This document shows, piece after piece, positions 12,801 to 23,430 of a stretch of DNA of 64,000 nucleotides. The stretch comes from Cyclospora cayetanensis. Taxonomy: Eukaryota > Apicomplexa > Conoidasida > Eucoccidiorida > Eimeriidae. The number at the start of each line of letters is the position of its first letter. Positions within the stretch are counted from its first letter, which is position 1. A model generated the notes under the pieces. It was not told where the DNA came from. It saw nothing but the letters and a program-made list of their open reading frames with translations, and made no database searches. The stretch is from assembly GCF_002999335.1 (NCBI RefSeq), contig NW_020312236.1:186001-250000 (forward strand), written 5' to 3'. Made by a program: the position numbers and the translations under genes.

Positions 12801-15800
12801 ACTTGTGCATGCACACGCACATGGCATCGTCTCTCCCGTTCTTTCCATGCATATATATATATATATGTGTATATGTATATATGTGCGTATGTATAGATGT
12901 GTATATGTATATATGTGCGCATGTATAGATGTGCATATGTATATATGTATACATGAATATATGTATACATGAATATATGTATACATGCATAGATGTATAC
13001 ATGCATAGATGTGTACGTGTATGTATAGAGGACACTAGTGACATGCCACGCAATAGAGTGAGCGTACAAAAATAGCATGCCTCTTTGATGCTATGTGCAC
13101 ATGCAGCACTTGTGCTTTCTGCCTGGATTAGAAAAAGTGTCGCTTCCAAGCTGCTGCGCAGGCAGCCTGATGGCGAAGAAGAGGCGCATCTTCTTACCTC
13201 CACATACGGCCTTTGGAGGGGGGAGAAGAGACGCACTCCGACAAGGAAAATCGAGACTGTTGCTTGCTTTGTGGAGGGTCGTATGTCGTCAAAGAAGGGA
13301 TACGTGTCGTTCTCCACAAGCTCCGCAGGAACTAGCTCGAATGCAACCAGTACTTTCGCCTTGCACCGAGGATACAGCTTCGATTGCAGCATCAGCCAAA
13401 CAGGAGCTTTCTTCCACTCCTTTGGCACTTTCTGGATAGGATATCTGGACGATTGGCAGAGGAGTCGCGCAAAGGCAAGAGGCACCAACTCGCCTGCGGG
13501 AGCGTTCCCAAATGGGGTGATATATTGCAAATATCTCGCAAATATATTGCAATACGAAGGACATAAGAAAAGCCCCCTCCCCCCTCGCGTGTCTCACAAC
13601 ACACGCCTCGAAAGATCTGAAACGGCAGAGCCAGGCTGCAACGAAAAAAGCCAAACGGAAGGGAAGAGCGAGAGGGAAACATGCAGAACGCTACCCACGT
13701 CGTGGCTCCCAAGACGATATCCGAAGAAATGATTGATTCTGCTTCTGAACACACCTCTAGCTGAAGGTCATAAGCAAGCGCACAGACGACAGACACAGCA
13801 ACAGATGCAGGCAAATACGAACAAACACACGCACAGGCATGCACGTACAGACACACAGAAATGTACAAAACAGACACGTACAAACAGACATACAGAAGTA
13901 CACACATACAGACAAACAGACGTAAAGAGACACACAGATATGTACACAGACACGTACAAGCAGACAGACAGACATACACGTACACACACAAATAGACAAT
14001 CAGATACATACTCAAGCAGACAAAAACAGAAGACACACAGATATGTACACCAACAGACATACACACAAACAAACAAATAGATAGACAGATAGGCACACAA
14101 ACAGACAAGTACAAGCCGACAAAGAGACATGCAGATATACACACAAACGGACATCCAGATATATATACACATACAGACAAACAGACATGAACAGACAAAA
14201 GCAGACAAATAGGCAAACAGACATGCAGATAGTTACACAAGCAGACACACAGAAACATACACAAATAAACAAAAACAGACAAATAGACACACAGATATGT
14301 ACACAAACAGACAAGCAGATAGATACACAAACAGACGCACAGATATGTACACAGACAAACACGTACAAACAGACAAATAGGCAAACAGATATGTACACAG
14401 ACAGACACGTACAAACAGACAAACAGACATACAGATATACACACAAACAGACAAACAGATATATATACAAACAGACATACAGATATATACACAAACAGAC
14501 AAAAACAGACATACACAAACAGACAAAAACAGACAAAAACAGACATACACACACAGACAAATAGACAAACAGACACACAGATATGTACACAAACAGACAC
14601 GTACAAACAGACAAACACACATACAGATAAATAAACAAATAGACAAAAGCAGACATATACACAAACAGACCGTTGGAAAAACAGACATACACACGAACGG
14701 ACAAATAGACAAACAGATGTGTACATAAACAGACAAACAGACAGAAACAGACATATACACAAACAGACAAATAGACAAACAGATATGTACACAAACAGAC
14801 ACGTACAAACAGACAAACAGATACACACACAAACAGACAAACAGACACACGGATATGTACACAAACAGACAAAAGCAGACATATACACAAACAGACAAAT
14901 AGACAAACAGATATGTACACAGACAGACACGTACAAACAGACAAACAGATACACACACAAACAGACAAACAGACACACGGATATGTACACAAACAGACAA
15001 AAGCAGACATATGCACAAACAGACAGATGGACAAACAGATATGTACACAAACAGACACGTACAAACAGACATACAGATATATAAACAAGCAGACATACAG
15101 ATATGTACAAAAAAAGACAAATAGACAAACAGACACACAGATATGCACACAAACAGCCACGTACAAACAGACAAACAGACATGCAGATATATACACAAAC
15201 AGACAAAAACAGACATACACAAAAACAGACAAACAGATGCATACACAAACAGACACGTACAAACAGACATGCAGATATATACACAAACAGACACACAGAC
15301 ATATGCATAAACAGACAACAACAGACATATACACAGACAGACACACAGATATGTACACAAAAAGGGAAAAACAGACAGCCAGACACCTTAAGCGCCTGAG
15401 GATGGGAAAAAGAAGAAAAGAAGTGGTAGTGAGGGGGGTTATCCGTCGCATGCGAGGCGCGTAAGGCGAGCGGATTAAGGAGGCAAAAGGCGTCCTGCGG
15501 TGCAAAGCTTCTGTTTAGCGGCACTCACCACAATGTCGGGAGCGAGTTGCATCATCTCTGGAAGAATGACTTCCGTTTCCATAGCCTCGTAGTAAGAGGG
15601 ATTAAGGGTCTGCCGGAAGGTGAGCGTCTTGAGCTGCTGGCTGCCAAGCACTACCTGTGCATGCATACCATTGCGAAACCACGAACGGCCTGTGCGCGTT
15701 TTTTTGGCGAGAATCGCGAAAATACTCATTAAATTGCCGAGGTTTCTCATCGCTCTTGAAGGGCGGCTCTCGGTAAGCGAAAAAACACGACATGTAGCCA

Positions 15801-18800
15801 CCAGGAAGCAGGAAAAAAAGCCACAGCATTCGGAGAAGGCGAAACGAGACGGCACAGCTGCCACACCTACCACGCGAACAAGGGGGAGACTGACAAGGTC
15901 AGAGGCGAAAAGACAGCCAGGTGCTTTCGCATGCACGTGCAAGAAAAAGCTCGCAGAAAGCCTCCCCCTCTCTCCGGTGCTGCATCCTCTCACCTTAATG
16001 TAAGGGTTTGGAAATTGATTGTAGCCCACCGCGGGAAGATGCAAGCCCTCGTAAATAAGCGCGCGAAAATAGTATCTGCGGGTGACACGACGCAGGGTGA
16101 GAATCGAATACGCACGTGTTGTGTACAAAGAGAACACACCAGTGAAGATCACGCTTGCACAACTGCATGATCCTTCCCCACAAAGAAATTGAACTGCTGC
16201 ACAAGCCTTCACGCAGCTGTCTAGACACCTCTCAGCGACACAAACGCCACCAAACACAAAGGCCCTTGCCCTAGAGAAAAAAGGTTTGTTGCCACTGCTC
16301 CCTTCTCCCACCTTCGTTTCTCCCTCCTCTCTCTTCCACGTTTTTCCCCCTACTCCCACCTTCGTTTCTCCCTCCTCTCTCTTCCACGTTTTTTCTCCCC
16401 CTACTCCCACCTTTCTTTCTCCCTCCTCTCTCTTCCACCCTCCGTTTCCCCCTCTCCTACGTTCCTTCCCTCCTCCGACTTTCCTCTCCCCCGCCCCCCC
16501 GTCTAGCCAGCCACAAGGGGTGTCGATCTTTTTCCTCCTCCGCGATGCGCACCCACACGCGCCAAAGCCGCCTTACCGCTGCAAATTGTACTGGAGCCTT
16601 GCAGGCCTTTCTCCAATAGTTTTGGAAGGTTTGCACGTTAGAGAGACAAGCACAGAGAAAGGATCTGTGCCCGAGCCATCGCAGGCTCTCAGCGAATACC
16701 ACACTGGTTTTCCATCTTGCAGCATTTTCGAGTTGAAGGGAAGCATTGCCCAGGCAAGCCGAGTTCTCTGCACACTCGACTCTTGGGAATGCCCACCCTC
16801 ACCGCCTCCCGTGAGTCCACCCAACCAATTCACCAAATTTGCTGCCACGTGAGCGGCGGCGTTCGTTGCAGAGAGGCTACTGATGTACAAAAAAATTACC
16901 CATGTTTGTGCATCCTCGGCTGCAAAAAAACGGTAGTCCCACATGCAGATGCATAAAGAAATGCACGCGGTTGTATGTGTGAATGGAGGTGTGTGTGTGT
17001 GGAGGCGTGAGTGTGTATATGTATGGAGGTGTGTGTGTGTGTATGGAGGTATGTGTGTGTGTATGGATGTGTGTGTGTGTGTGTATGGAGGTGTTTGTGT
17101 GTGTGCGTATGGAGGTGTTTGTGTGTGTGTGTGTGTATGGAGGTGTGTATATATGGAGGTGTATGTATGGAGGTGTATGTATGGAGGTGTGTGTGAATGT
17201 ATGGAGGTGTGTGTAAGTCATGTATGTGTCTGTGTGTGTAAAATGGTGGATATATTTAGATATGTACATATATTTGTATATATATGCCGCATAGGTGCAG
17301 GGGCTTAGCAGTGTGGGAAGCGAAGTACAGGGATGCATGGTGCACACATAGTGCAACAGTAAGACCTTTAAAAGGCCAGTGAGCGTGCGGTTTGGGGTGT
17401 ATGTTTGCCTGCGCGCTTTGAATATATTTGGCATGGGCAACCTCTGAAGGTTGCATTTCGATCTGTGCAGGTTTGTGTTTTTTGTGTTTTGCATCATGGG
17501 GAAAGCCGCCTTCCCAGCATCCCCCTGCACTGCTCCTGCCCTGCCCATCCAATGCGACAGGTGAAGGGGGTCGCACAGAGCGAAAGGGGCCGAGGAGGCA
17601 ATTTCGCATGCTGCCTGCTGCTTTCCACGAAAAACTCACCAGGAAGATACACTCTGAGCTCCTCCATGCGCCCCTGTGCGGCTTCGAGAGTGTAAGATCC
17701 CGCTTCTTCGACCATGAGGGGGGGTGATTTCAGCGTGTGCGGTCCGAATGCGACTTCTGCTTGAAGCTCGTTTCCCAGCACGGCGTTGCAAGAAATCTCA
17801 TAAACATCAGCCCACAAAGAGTACTCCACCTGCGGCGGCTCGTGAATGGCGCGTGTGGATCGAACACCCATGGGCAGAGGGGCCTGCACTTTCGCGCAAG
17901 AAGCATTCAAGAGGATTCGTCCTGCATACGCATTCGACTGCCGCAGCTCCGCATTCGTCAACATGTCCTGCACAGCCCCCAACAGGCCTGAAAAGGAGCA
18001 GGAGCAGCAGAAAGGAAGAAAGAGGCGCATCCACGACGCACGCAGAGCCACACAAGTGCACAGCAGGTGTTTTTCCCCCTTCCCCTTGCTCCCTCTTCTC
18101 CCCCTTCTTCCCCGCAGAGAAGGAGAGGAAAAAGAGGAGGGAGGGCCAACAGAGCCACACACACAGACTCCGTGCTCTCTCCTGTTCGCAAGCAGATGAT
18201 AACGAACGTATTAGCCAAAAAATGCCAGCAGATGCATGGGGAGAAGCGGAAGGAGGTTCTGTCTGCTGCTGGACAAGGTTCCTCTGCTGGGTTGAATGCC
18301 TCTGCGCTGGTGCGGCAGACGTGTGTCTTCCCCAAGTGACGAGAGAGGGTGTACTACGGCTATTTGCATGTACCAGTGTGAACGCATATAGGCGAACATG
18401 TGTGTTCTAGTTGCCTGGATGTATTGGCAAATATGTGTGTGCTAGCACCGTGGATGGGGTATGTGTATATGGGTCTAAATGTGGGCTTGGAATGCACAGC
18501 AGTCGTCACTTGAACTCTTATGGGGATAGCGTCTGCCTTGGTCCCCTGTTTGCTTGCTGCTGCCATGCATGCAGCATTCGTCACACAAGACAGGGGCAGC
18601 CTTTACGGGGGGTGTTAGAGGTTCCTCTTGCGGCGCAGCTCTAGACAGCTGCAATCTGCTTCTGACCTTCCGAAGGCGGCCTCCAGTAAAAGTTGAACCA
18701 CCGCGTCTGCGTCTCGTTTTTGACAAGTTCAAAAAAGTCCAGCACCATCGACGCCATGAGGACGGGATTGCTGCTGCCGTTCCACAACTCTACCAAGACA

Positions 18801-20232
18801 GTTCCATCGTGGCAGGGGATACAGGCAGGCAGCGAGATCGACGCCTGCCACTCAGGACTACGTTCTGGCAGCGATCGTGTTTGAAGTTCAGCGCCACCGT
18901 GTTTCACCTGCATGATCGCAGTAGAATCACGGGAGCAGAGCCAGTAGATACACGAAAGCAAAGTCTGTACTGCAGTAGATGCACGAAAGCACGAGCCTGT
19001 ACTACAGTAGGAGCGTGAGCCTGCACTACAGTAGAAGCGTGAGCCTGTACTACAGTAGGAGCGTGAGCCTGTACTACAGTAGATACACGGAGGCATGAGC
19101 CTGCACTACAGTAGAAGCGTGAGCCTGTACTGCAGTAGATGCGCGGAAGCATGAGCCTGCACTACAGAAGATGCACGAAAGCGTGAGCCTGCACTATAGA
19201 AGATGCACGGAAGCGTGAGCCTGCACCACAGTAGATACGCGGAAGCAGATGCACAGCAAGTACAATACATGGCTCCTAGCACACGAAGCAAACCTTGACG
19301 AAGGGTTCGCATGTGCTGGTGATTTGTCCAACAACGGCACTGATATCCTGGCCTTTGAAGATGTTGACGGTGAGACTGTAGTAAGTTGATTTCACGTCTA
19401 TATCCTTGGTGATGCGATCGCCTTCGTCATTGAGGTAGGCTACGGTTTCATCGACAACGGGCAAGAGATCTCCGGGTCCAAAGATGCCGACCGTAAGAAG
19501 CATCATCCCCTGAGAACCATAGATCGTGACACGCGGTGTTTTCATGACGAAAGTGTGCAAAAGACGCTTCTCGAAAGCGCAGTTCCTCCTTCGCCCAATG
19601 AACGAAAACAGGCTAAATCCACACTCCCACTTCCCCATACGCCGCTCTGTCGCGGATGGCGTTAAGCCCCTAGCTTTCTGTATTCAAGTGGCCCCTGTAT
19701 GTAGCAGTTTGCACAGAGAAGGGCAATGCCAGCCGCCGTCACGCCTGGGGGTTGAATTCGTGTGGTGCACGCAATGCCCCTCCCCCCGTATGCGAGAAGG
19801 AGAGGGGTGGTGCAGAAACACGCTTACAGGATCTGTGACGAGTTGCTCGAAGTTGCGTATTTTCACCCATTGTCTGTATATCCAGTGCTGGCTTTTGGAG
19901 TAGACGTAGGCGAAGCTCAGTACATATTTACCGATCATGGCGCTCTGGAGGCCGATGCCTCCAACCAAGGTGTATCTGTGCATGACGTCAAGTTCCACGT
20001 AGCTGCGCTGGAATTCCTCGGGGGTGAGGGTTGTTTGAAAGTTGAATGTCGAGTTGAATGTCGCAGACACCACTTGATTCTTTTGCACTGTACTCTTGGT
20101 GACGTCACCCACCGTCACATCCACATAAGGGTTCGGCACAATTTCCTTTTCCCCGGCGGACTCTTTAAAGGAGAGTCCTCTCACCTCGTGCACCTCCACC
20201 TTGATTGTGTACTCGATGGCGCGAACTGCCAT
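6826..20232 (-). CDS. Ferlin: multi-C2-domain, tail-anchored membrane fusion protein, 20 exons
   Basis: Exons, 5' to 3': 20232-19828, 19509-19294, 18907-18667, 17987-17640, 16919-16577, 16075-15994, 15654-15529, 13760-13695, 13488-13198, 12286-12011, 11736-11560, 11231-11133, 10756-10457, 10088-9981, 9697-9565, 9043-8802, 8537-8407, 8276-8141, 7823-7501, 7117-6826. All phases agree, giving about 1444 residues. Six C2-like segments are readable: exon 1 (TIKVEVHEVRGL), exons 2-3, exons 6-8 (NPYIK ... APDIV), exons 9-10 (GGNWNFLQ), exons 16-17 (VGRTFIDMEDRFF) and exons 18-19 (DTDTHYNSKDGSGIFNWR). The C-terminus is a single membrane anchor (GVWMAVAGIVAIVIFIMFLL) with almost no lumenal tail. This is standard ferlin topology. 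Ferlins bind Ca and phospholipid and promote vesicle fusion; coccidian FER1 and FER2 act in microneme and rhoptry secretion. I cannot say which paralogue this is. The acceptor of exon 9 (13488, or 13493 with a frame problem) is the one weak junction. Confidence 0.93.
10270..10435. repeat. GT then AT microsatellite in ferlin intron 13
   Basis: A (GT)n tract followed by (AT)n with TATG/TACA variants lies between the exons ending at 10457 and starting at 10088. Confidence 0.9.
11500..11556. repeat. AT-rich microsatellite at the start of ferlin intron 11
   Basis: TATATATATGTA-type repeat that begins within a few bases of the exon 11 donor (GCTAGA then GTACAT, minus strand). Confidence 0.85.
11830..11935. 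repeat. Purine-rich minisatellite in ferlin intron 10
   Basis: About eight degenerate copies of an 8-15 base unit of the form GGAAAGCAGAAAAG, all purine plus C on the plus strand (a pyrimidine tract on the ferlin sense strand). It lies about 100 bases upstream of the exon 11 acceptor. Confidence 0.8.
12403..12463. repeat. Three tandem copies of a ~20-base unit in ferlin intron 9
   Basis: The unit GCGCCACCATGGCGTCGTGT occurs three times with one or two mismatches. Each copy holds the CCATGG palindrome. Confidence 0.85.
12848..13028. repeat. ATGTATAC/ATGCATAG minisatellite in ferlin intron 9
   Basis: AT/GT-rich array whose unit changes along its length from TATATGTG to ATGTATACATGAATAT to ATGTATACATGCATAG. 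Confidence 0.85.
13790..15370. repeat. 1.6-kb AAACAGAC-based satellite filling ferlin intron 7
   Basis: Almost pure plus-strand ACAGACA/AAACAGAC tetramer-octamer repeats, grouped into longer units punctuated by GATATGTACACA and CACGTACAAACAGAC. It occupies most of the 1768-base intron between 15529 and 13760. Because the unit lacks stop trinucleotides in several frames, it creates long spurious ORFs on both strands (over 2 kb on the minus strand) rich in Cys/Val/Leu/Ser, or in Gln/Thr on the other strand. Confidence 0.95.
16285..16445. repeat. ~46-base pyrimidine minisatellite in ferlin intron 5
   Basis: Three to four copies of a CT-rich unit (CTCCCACCTTCGTTTCTCCC, then a CTCTCTTCCACG segment) between exons 5 and 6. 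Confidence 0.85.
16985..17280. repeat. GTGTGTATGGAGGT minisatellite in ferlin intron 4
   Basis: About a dozen copies of a 12-24 base unit, ATGGAGGTGTGTGTGTGT, with variable GT length. It ends in a TATATG tract near 17260-17285. Confidence 0.9.
18945..19245. repeat. ~24-base minisatellite in ferlin intron 2
   Basis: Around a dozen variant copies of CCTGCACTACAGTAGAAGCG followed by TGAG; some carry ATGCACGAA in place of the centre. The array begins about 40 bases upstream of the exon 3 acceptor at 18908. Confidence 0.9.
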
Positions 20233-21839
20233 GGCTGCTGCTGCTGCAGTCTAGGAAATCCTGCAACAACAGAGGGGTGGAATGGTGCCACTGGTGGGGG
20301 CAGGCCTGTCTATGGGCCGTGGTCTGGTGAGGCTGCAGCAGCAGCGCAGGCTGCTGCTGCTGCTGCTGCTCCTCCTCTTCTGCTTTTCCCTGCCGCTGCG
20401 AAAAGGGTGATGTGCGCCTCGGCGAAGCACGGGGAGAGCGGCAATGAAGAGGGCAGGCAATGGCATAGGGAGATCATGGCAAGACGAGGTAGGGGGGTAA
20501 ATGTCACATGGAGGCAGCCCCTGCAGGATGATGACGACGAGTTCGACAGCAACAGCTGCTACGTTCAGGAGTGGAATACGGAGCGGCGGCAGGAAGCTCA
20601 GGGTCCTTTTTTTAAAGAAAAACGGGAAGTTTCTTCCGGTTGTCTTGGTGGGAGTCCTCGATAACACACACGACCTGTCCGGGTGTATCGGTACCTCAGG
20701 GGAGAAACGGAGGGGAAAGCGGTGGAAGCGCGCATTGAACCGGAGCGGCCTACACCTGATGCTTCCCAAATCCACCCAAAGACACCGCCGAGTTCTGCCG
20801 GACAGCCGCAGTGAACTGGCGAGCACAGCGTCAGACTACGGGAGAGGGTCTTGGCAAGGAGGCGGCAAGGGAGCGAGGACAGAAAGCAGCTGATCTCGCG
20901 CTTCCCCGGAGAGCACTGACAAACGACTCTTATAAGAGGGGGTCGAGAAAGCTGAATTACTGTGAACAGGCGCTCATCGATGATGGACAGCCAGGCGGAC
21001 GATGCTGCTGCTGACAGACGGCTTCCTCGGGAGTTGCAGTGTAAATGGTGCAGAGCAAAACAAAAAAACCTGGGTTTCAAGGGGGATAAACGTAAAATTC
21101 ATAAGTCTTTCTTCACACTGCTTGTGCGCGGGTGCCGCTGGGGAGATCTGCAAGGCATTTACCATGATGAGCTCTGCGTGAATGAGCCGCTGCAGCTCAC
21201 GGACGACTCGATGGCCGCCACTGCAGGGGAGATGCGCGGCCACTTTCTGCCTCCCGCTGGCCAGACTGAGGCTCTTTGCATTGAATATAAGCTCTTCCTT
21301 AGCCAACAAAGCGGAAACGCAAATAAAAAACCCTAGGAGGAGTCCCTCAGCAGTGTGCGCGGCGGCGGCAGCAGCAGCCGCAAGAGCAGCGAGTCTGCTG
21401 GCCCAGAGCACACAGCGTGCTCGATGCAATAAAATAAGAGGCGATGAATGAATTTGCGTAGGAGAGCGAGTAATTCGGTTCTAGCTGCACTGTCGCATTT
21501 ACTTGGTCCTTTCTAGCGTTTGTTCGTTCATTCCTCTCCATGCCCCTGTGCACCACTGCATGCAGGGAAGCGGCGCAGCCGTGCGGCGATCGGTTGGGCG
21601 TGGAAAGCGTCTCAGTGTCTTACATGGGGCCTTTATTCTTGTTTTAGGGGCCTTCCGTTTCTGTCTGAAGCTTTCTGTGTCTTGGCGCTCCTTCGACATC
21701 TGCGCTTTCCCCGCTTGCCGGCTCCCCCGGCAGGCACAACGCGACACCCCGCGAGTGGCGAGCGGACTTTCTTCTCTCTCTCAGCGCTGCCTCTGCGCGG
21801 GGAAGCCTTCCGAAGGCGCGGGTGGCTTTTCAGCTGCGG
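20233..21839. other. Divergent intergenic region, ferlin / coiled-coil gene
   Basis: 1.6 kb between two divergent start codons, so it should hold both promoters and 5' UTRs. It includes a short CTG/CAG run (about 20330-20375) and one AAACCCTAG motif (21328-21336) resembling the coccidian telomere unit but not repeated. ORFs here are compositional shadows. A pyrimidine tract plus CAG (21825-21832) just before the next ATG could mark an acceptor for an unseen upstream exon. Confidence 0.5.
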
Positions 21840-22803
21840 ATGGCTGTGGCACCCCCCGCTGCGCTCTGGGGGCCCTCGAACATGCACGCGGATGGTCCTG
21901 CAGCGGCTGATGCAGAGAGGGGGGAGAACACGTTTCCAGAAGGACTACCTGGCGAAGAGGACGCGCACTCCCAGCAAGTGCAAAAAGGCGAAGGCTTCGT
22001 GCAGCACCGGCGAGGCCAGGCGCAGAGAGAGCACAAGACGGGCTCAGAGCTGCCTTGTCAGCCCCCCTCCCAGCAGCAGCCTCCATCTCCGCGGCTACAG
22101 CCGATCGGCAGAGCGTCTTTCCCAATGGCTGCGTGTTCCCCCGCGATCCGCAGCGCAGCTGGCCTACCCGGGGGGCCCCTCCTCGCCAAGAACCCTCTGG
22201 GGGGGGGCCCCTCCTTCTCAGCCTCGGCGGGGGCGAAGCACAGCAGCAGCATGGAGGCTGCTGCGAACAGGGGAGAGGCCTTCGACTCCCTTTCTGCAGA
22301 GCACGCATTGGGAAATCAGATGCACAAGCTGTCATTCGACTTGACGCAGCAGCTGCACGTGGACGCGAAGCGAACTCGCACAGGGTTTCCCTGCTGCAGC
22401 TTGTGCAAAGCTCAAGCCAGCGAAGGCTCTCTAATTCTCGCTACCAACAAGACGGCTGTAGGGCCGAGCGTTAGTCTGGGAGACGCCTCCGCTTCTGCGG
22501 AACGCACTGGACACAGTGCCTTGCCGGCGACTGAGCTTCCCGCCTCCACCGACCCCTCTGACACAACTACGCCATCCAGAGGAGGAGCAGCAGCTGCAAG
22601 TGCCGCGAGTGCAACGCCAAGAGCTGCTGCTACTGGAGCAGCTGCTGCAAGTGCTGCAAGTGCAACACCAAGTGCTGCCGCTACTGGAGCAGCTGCTGCA
22701 GGTGCTGCAAGTGCTGCAACGCCCACCGCAGCAACGCGACAGAACGGCTCCAGTGGGGAGGGGGACTGCTGCTTGGCGTGCAGTTGCCCTTGCCACAACA
22801 GCA

Positions 22804-22863
<60 letters not shown>

Positions 22864-23396
22864 TCGTCTGCTTCGAAGGCCCCAGGAGGCCGCCAACCTT
22901 CGCAGCCAACCTCGCTGAGCTCTGCAAGGCCTTCCCCTCATTGCACCAGGGCGTGAGGTGTCCATACACCGCAGGAGAAGGCAGACTGCTCGGCGCAGTC
23001 TGTCTCCTCCTGCGCTGCCCCTTTCCCCCGCTTGCTTCCCGACTTCTGCTGTGTTGCTAGGCACTCCTGCTCTGCCTCTCGTGAGGCCAGCGACACCGCT
23101 TCGCGCACGACGTGTCTCTTCTCCTGCTTCCGCTTGACTTTGCTGCATGGCTGTTCAGTGCAGCCTTTTTTCGCCTCGCTGCCTCCCCGTCCTTGCACGC
23201 CTACGCCCCTTCCTCTTGTGTTTCTGGGGTTCTTGCCGCGTGTCTGCGCTCAGCTCATTATTTCGTTGCTTGAAACTGCAGAAAATGACTTCCAGAGGGC
23301 GCATGCACTCGTTAGGGTTCTCAGCGATACCAACACAGGATTGCACTACCCGAGATCAGGACGGTCGATGAGCAAGCGGAAGAGAGGCCCAGACGG

Positions 23397-23430
<34 letters not shown>

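Noticed and set aside
14187..15464. Plus-strand Gln/Thr/Lys-rich ORFs of up to 183 codons
   Set aside because: Antisense reading of the same satellite with no start context, domain or splice support.
13392..15524. 710-codon minus-strand ORF rich in Cys, Val, Leu and Ser
   Set aside because: It is a stop-free reading of the intron satellite; the only real coding part is ferlin exon 8 at its 3' end.
20251..20826. 191-codon minus-strand ORF upstream of the ferlin
   Set aside because: Ser/Arg/Pro/Cys-rich low-complexity shadow across a CTG repeat; more likely 5' UTR or promoter.
21328..21336. AAACCCTAG motif as a telomere or chromosome-end signal
   Set aside because: Single copy, whereas telomeric tracts are tandem.
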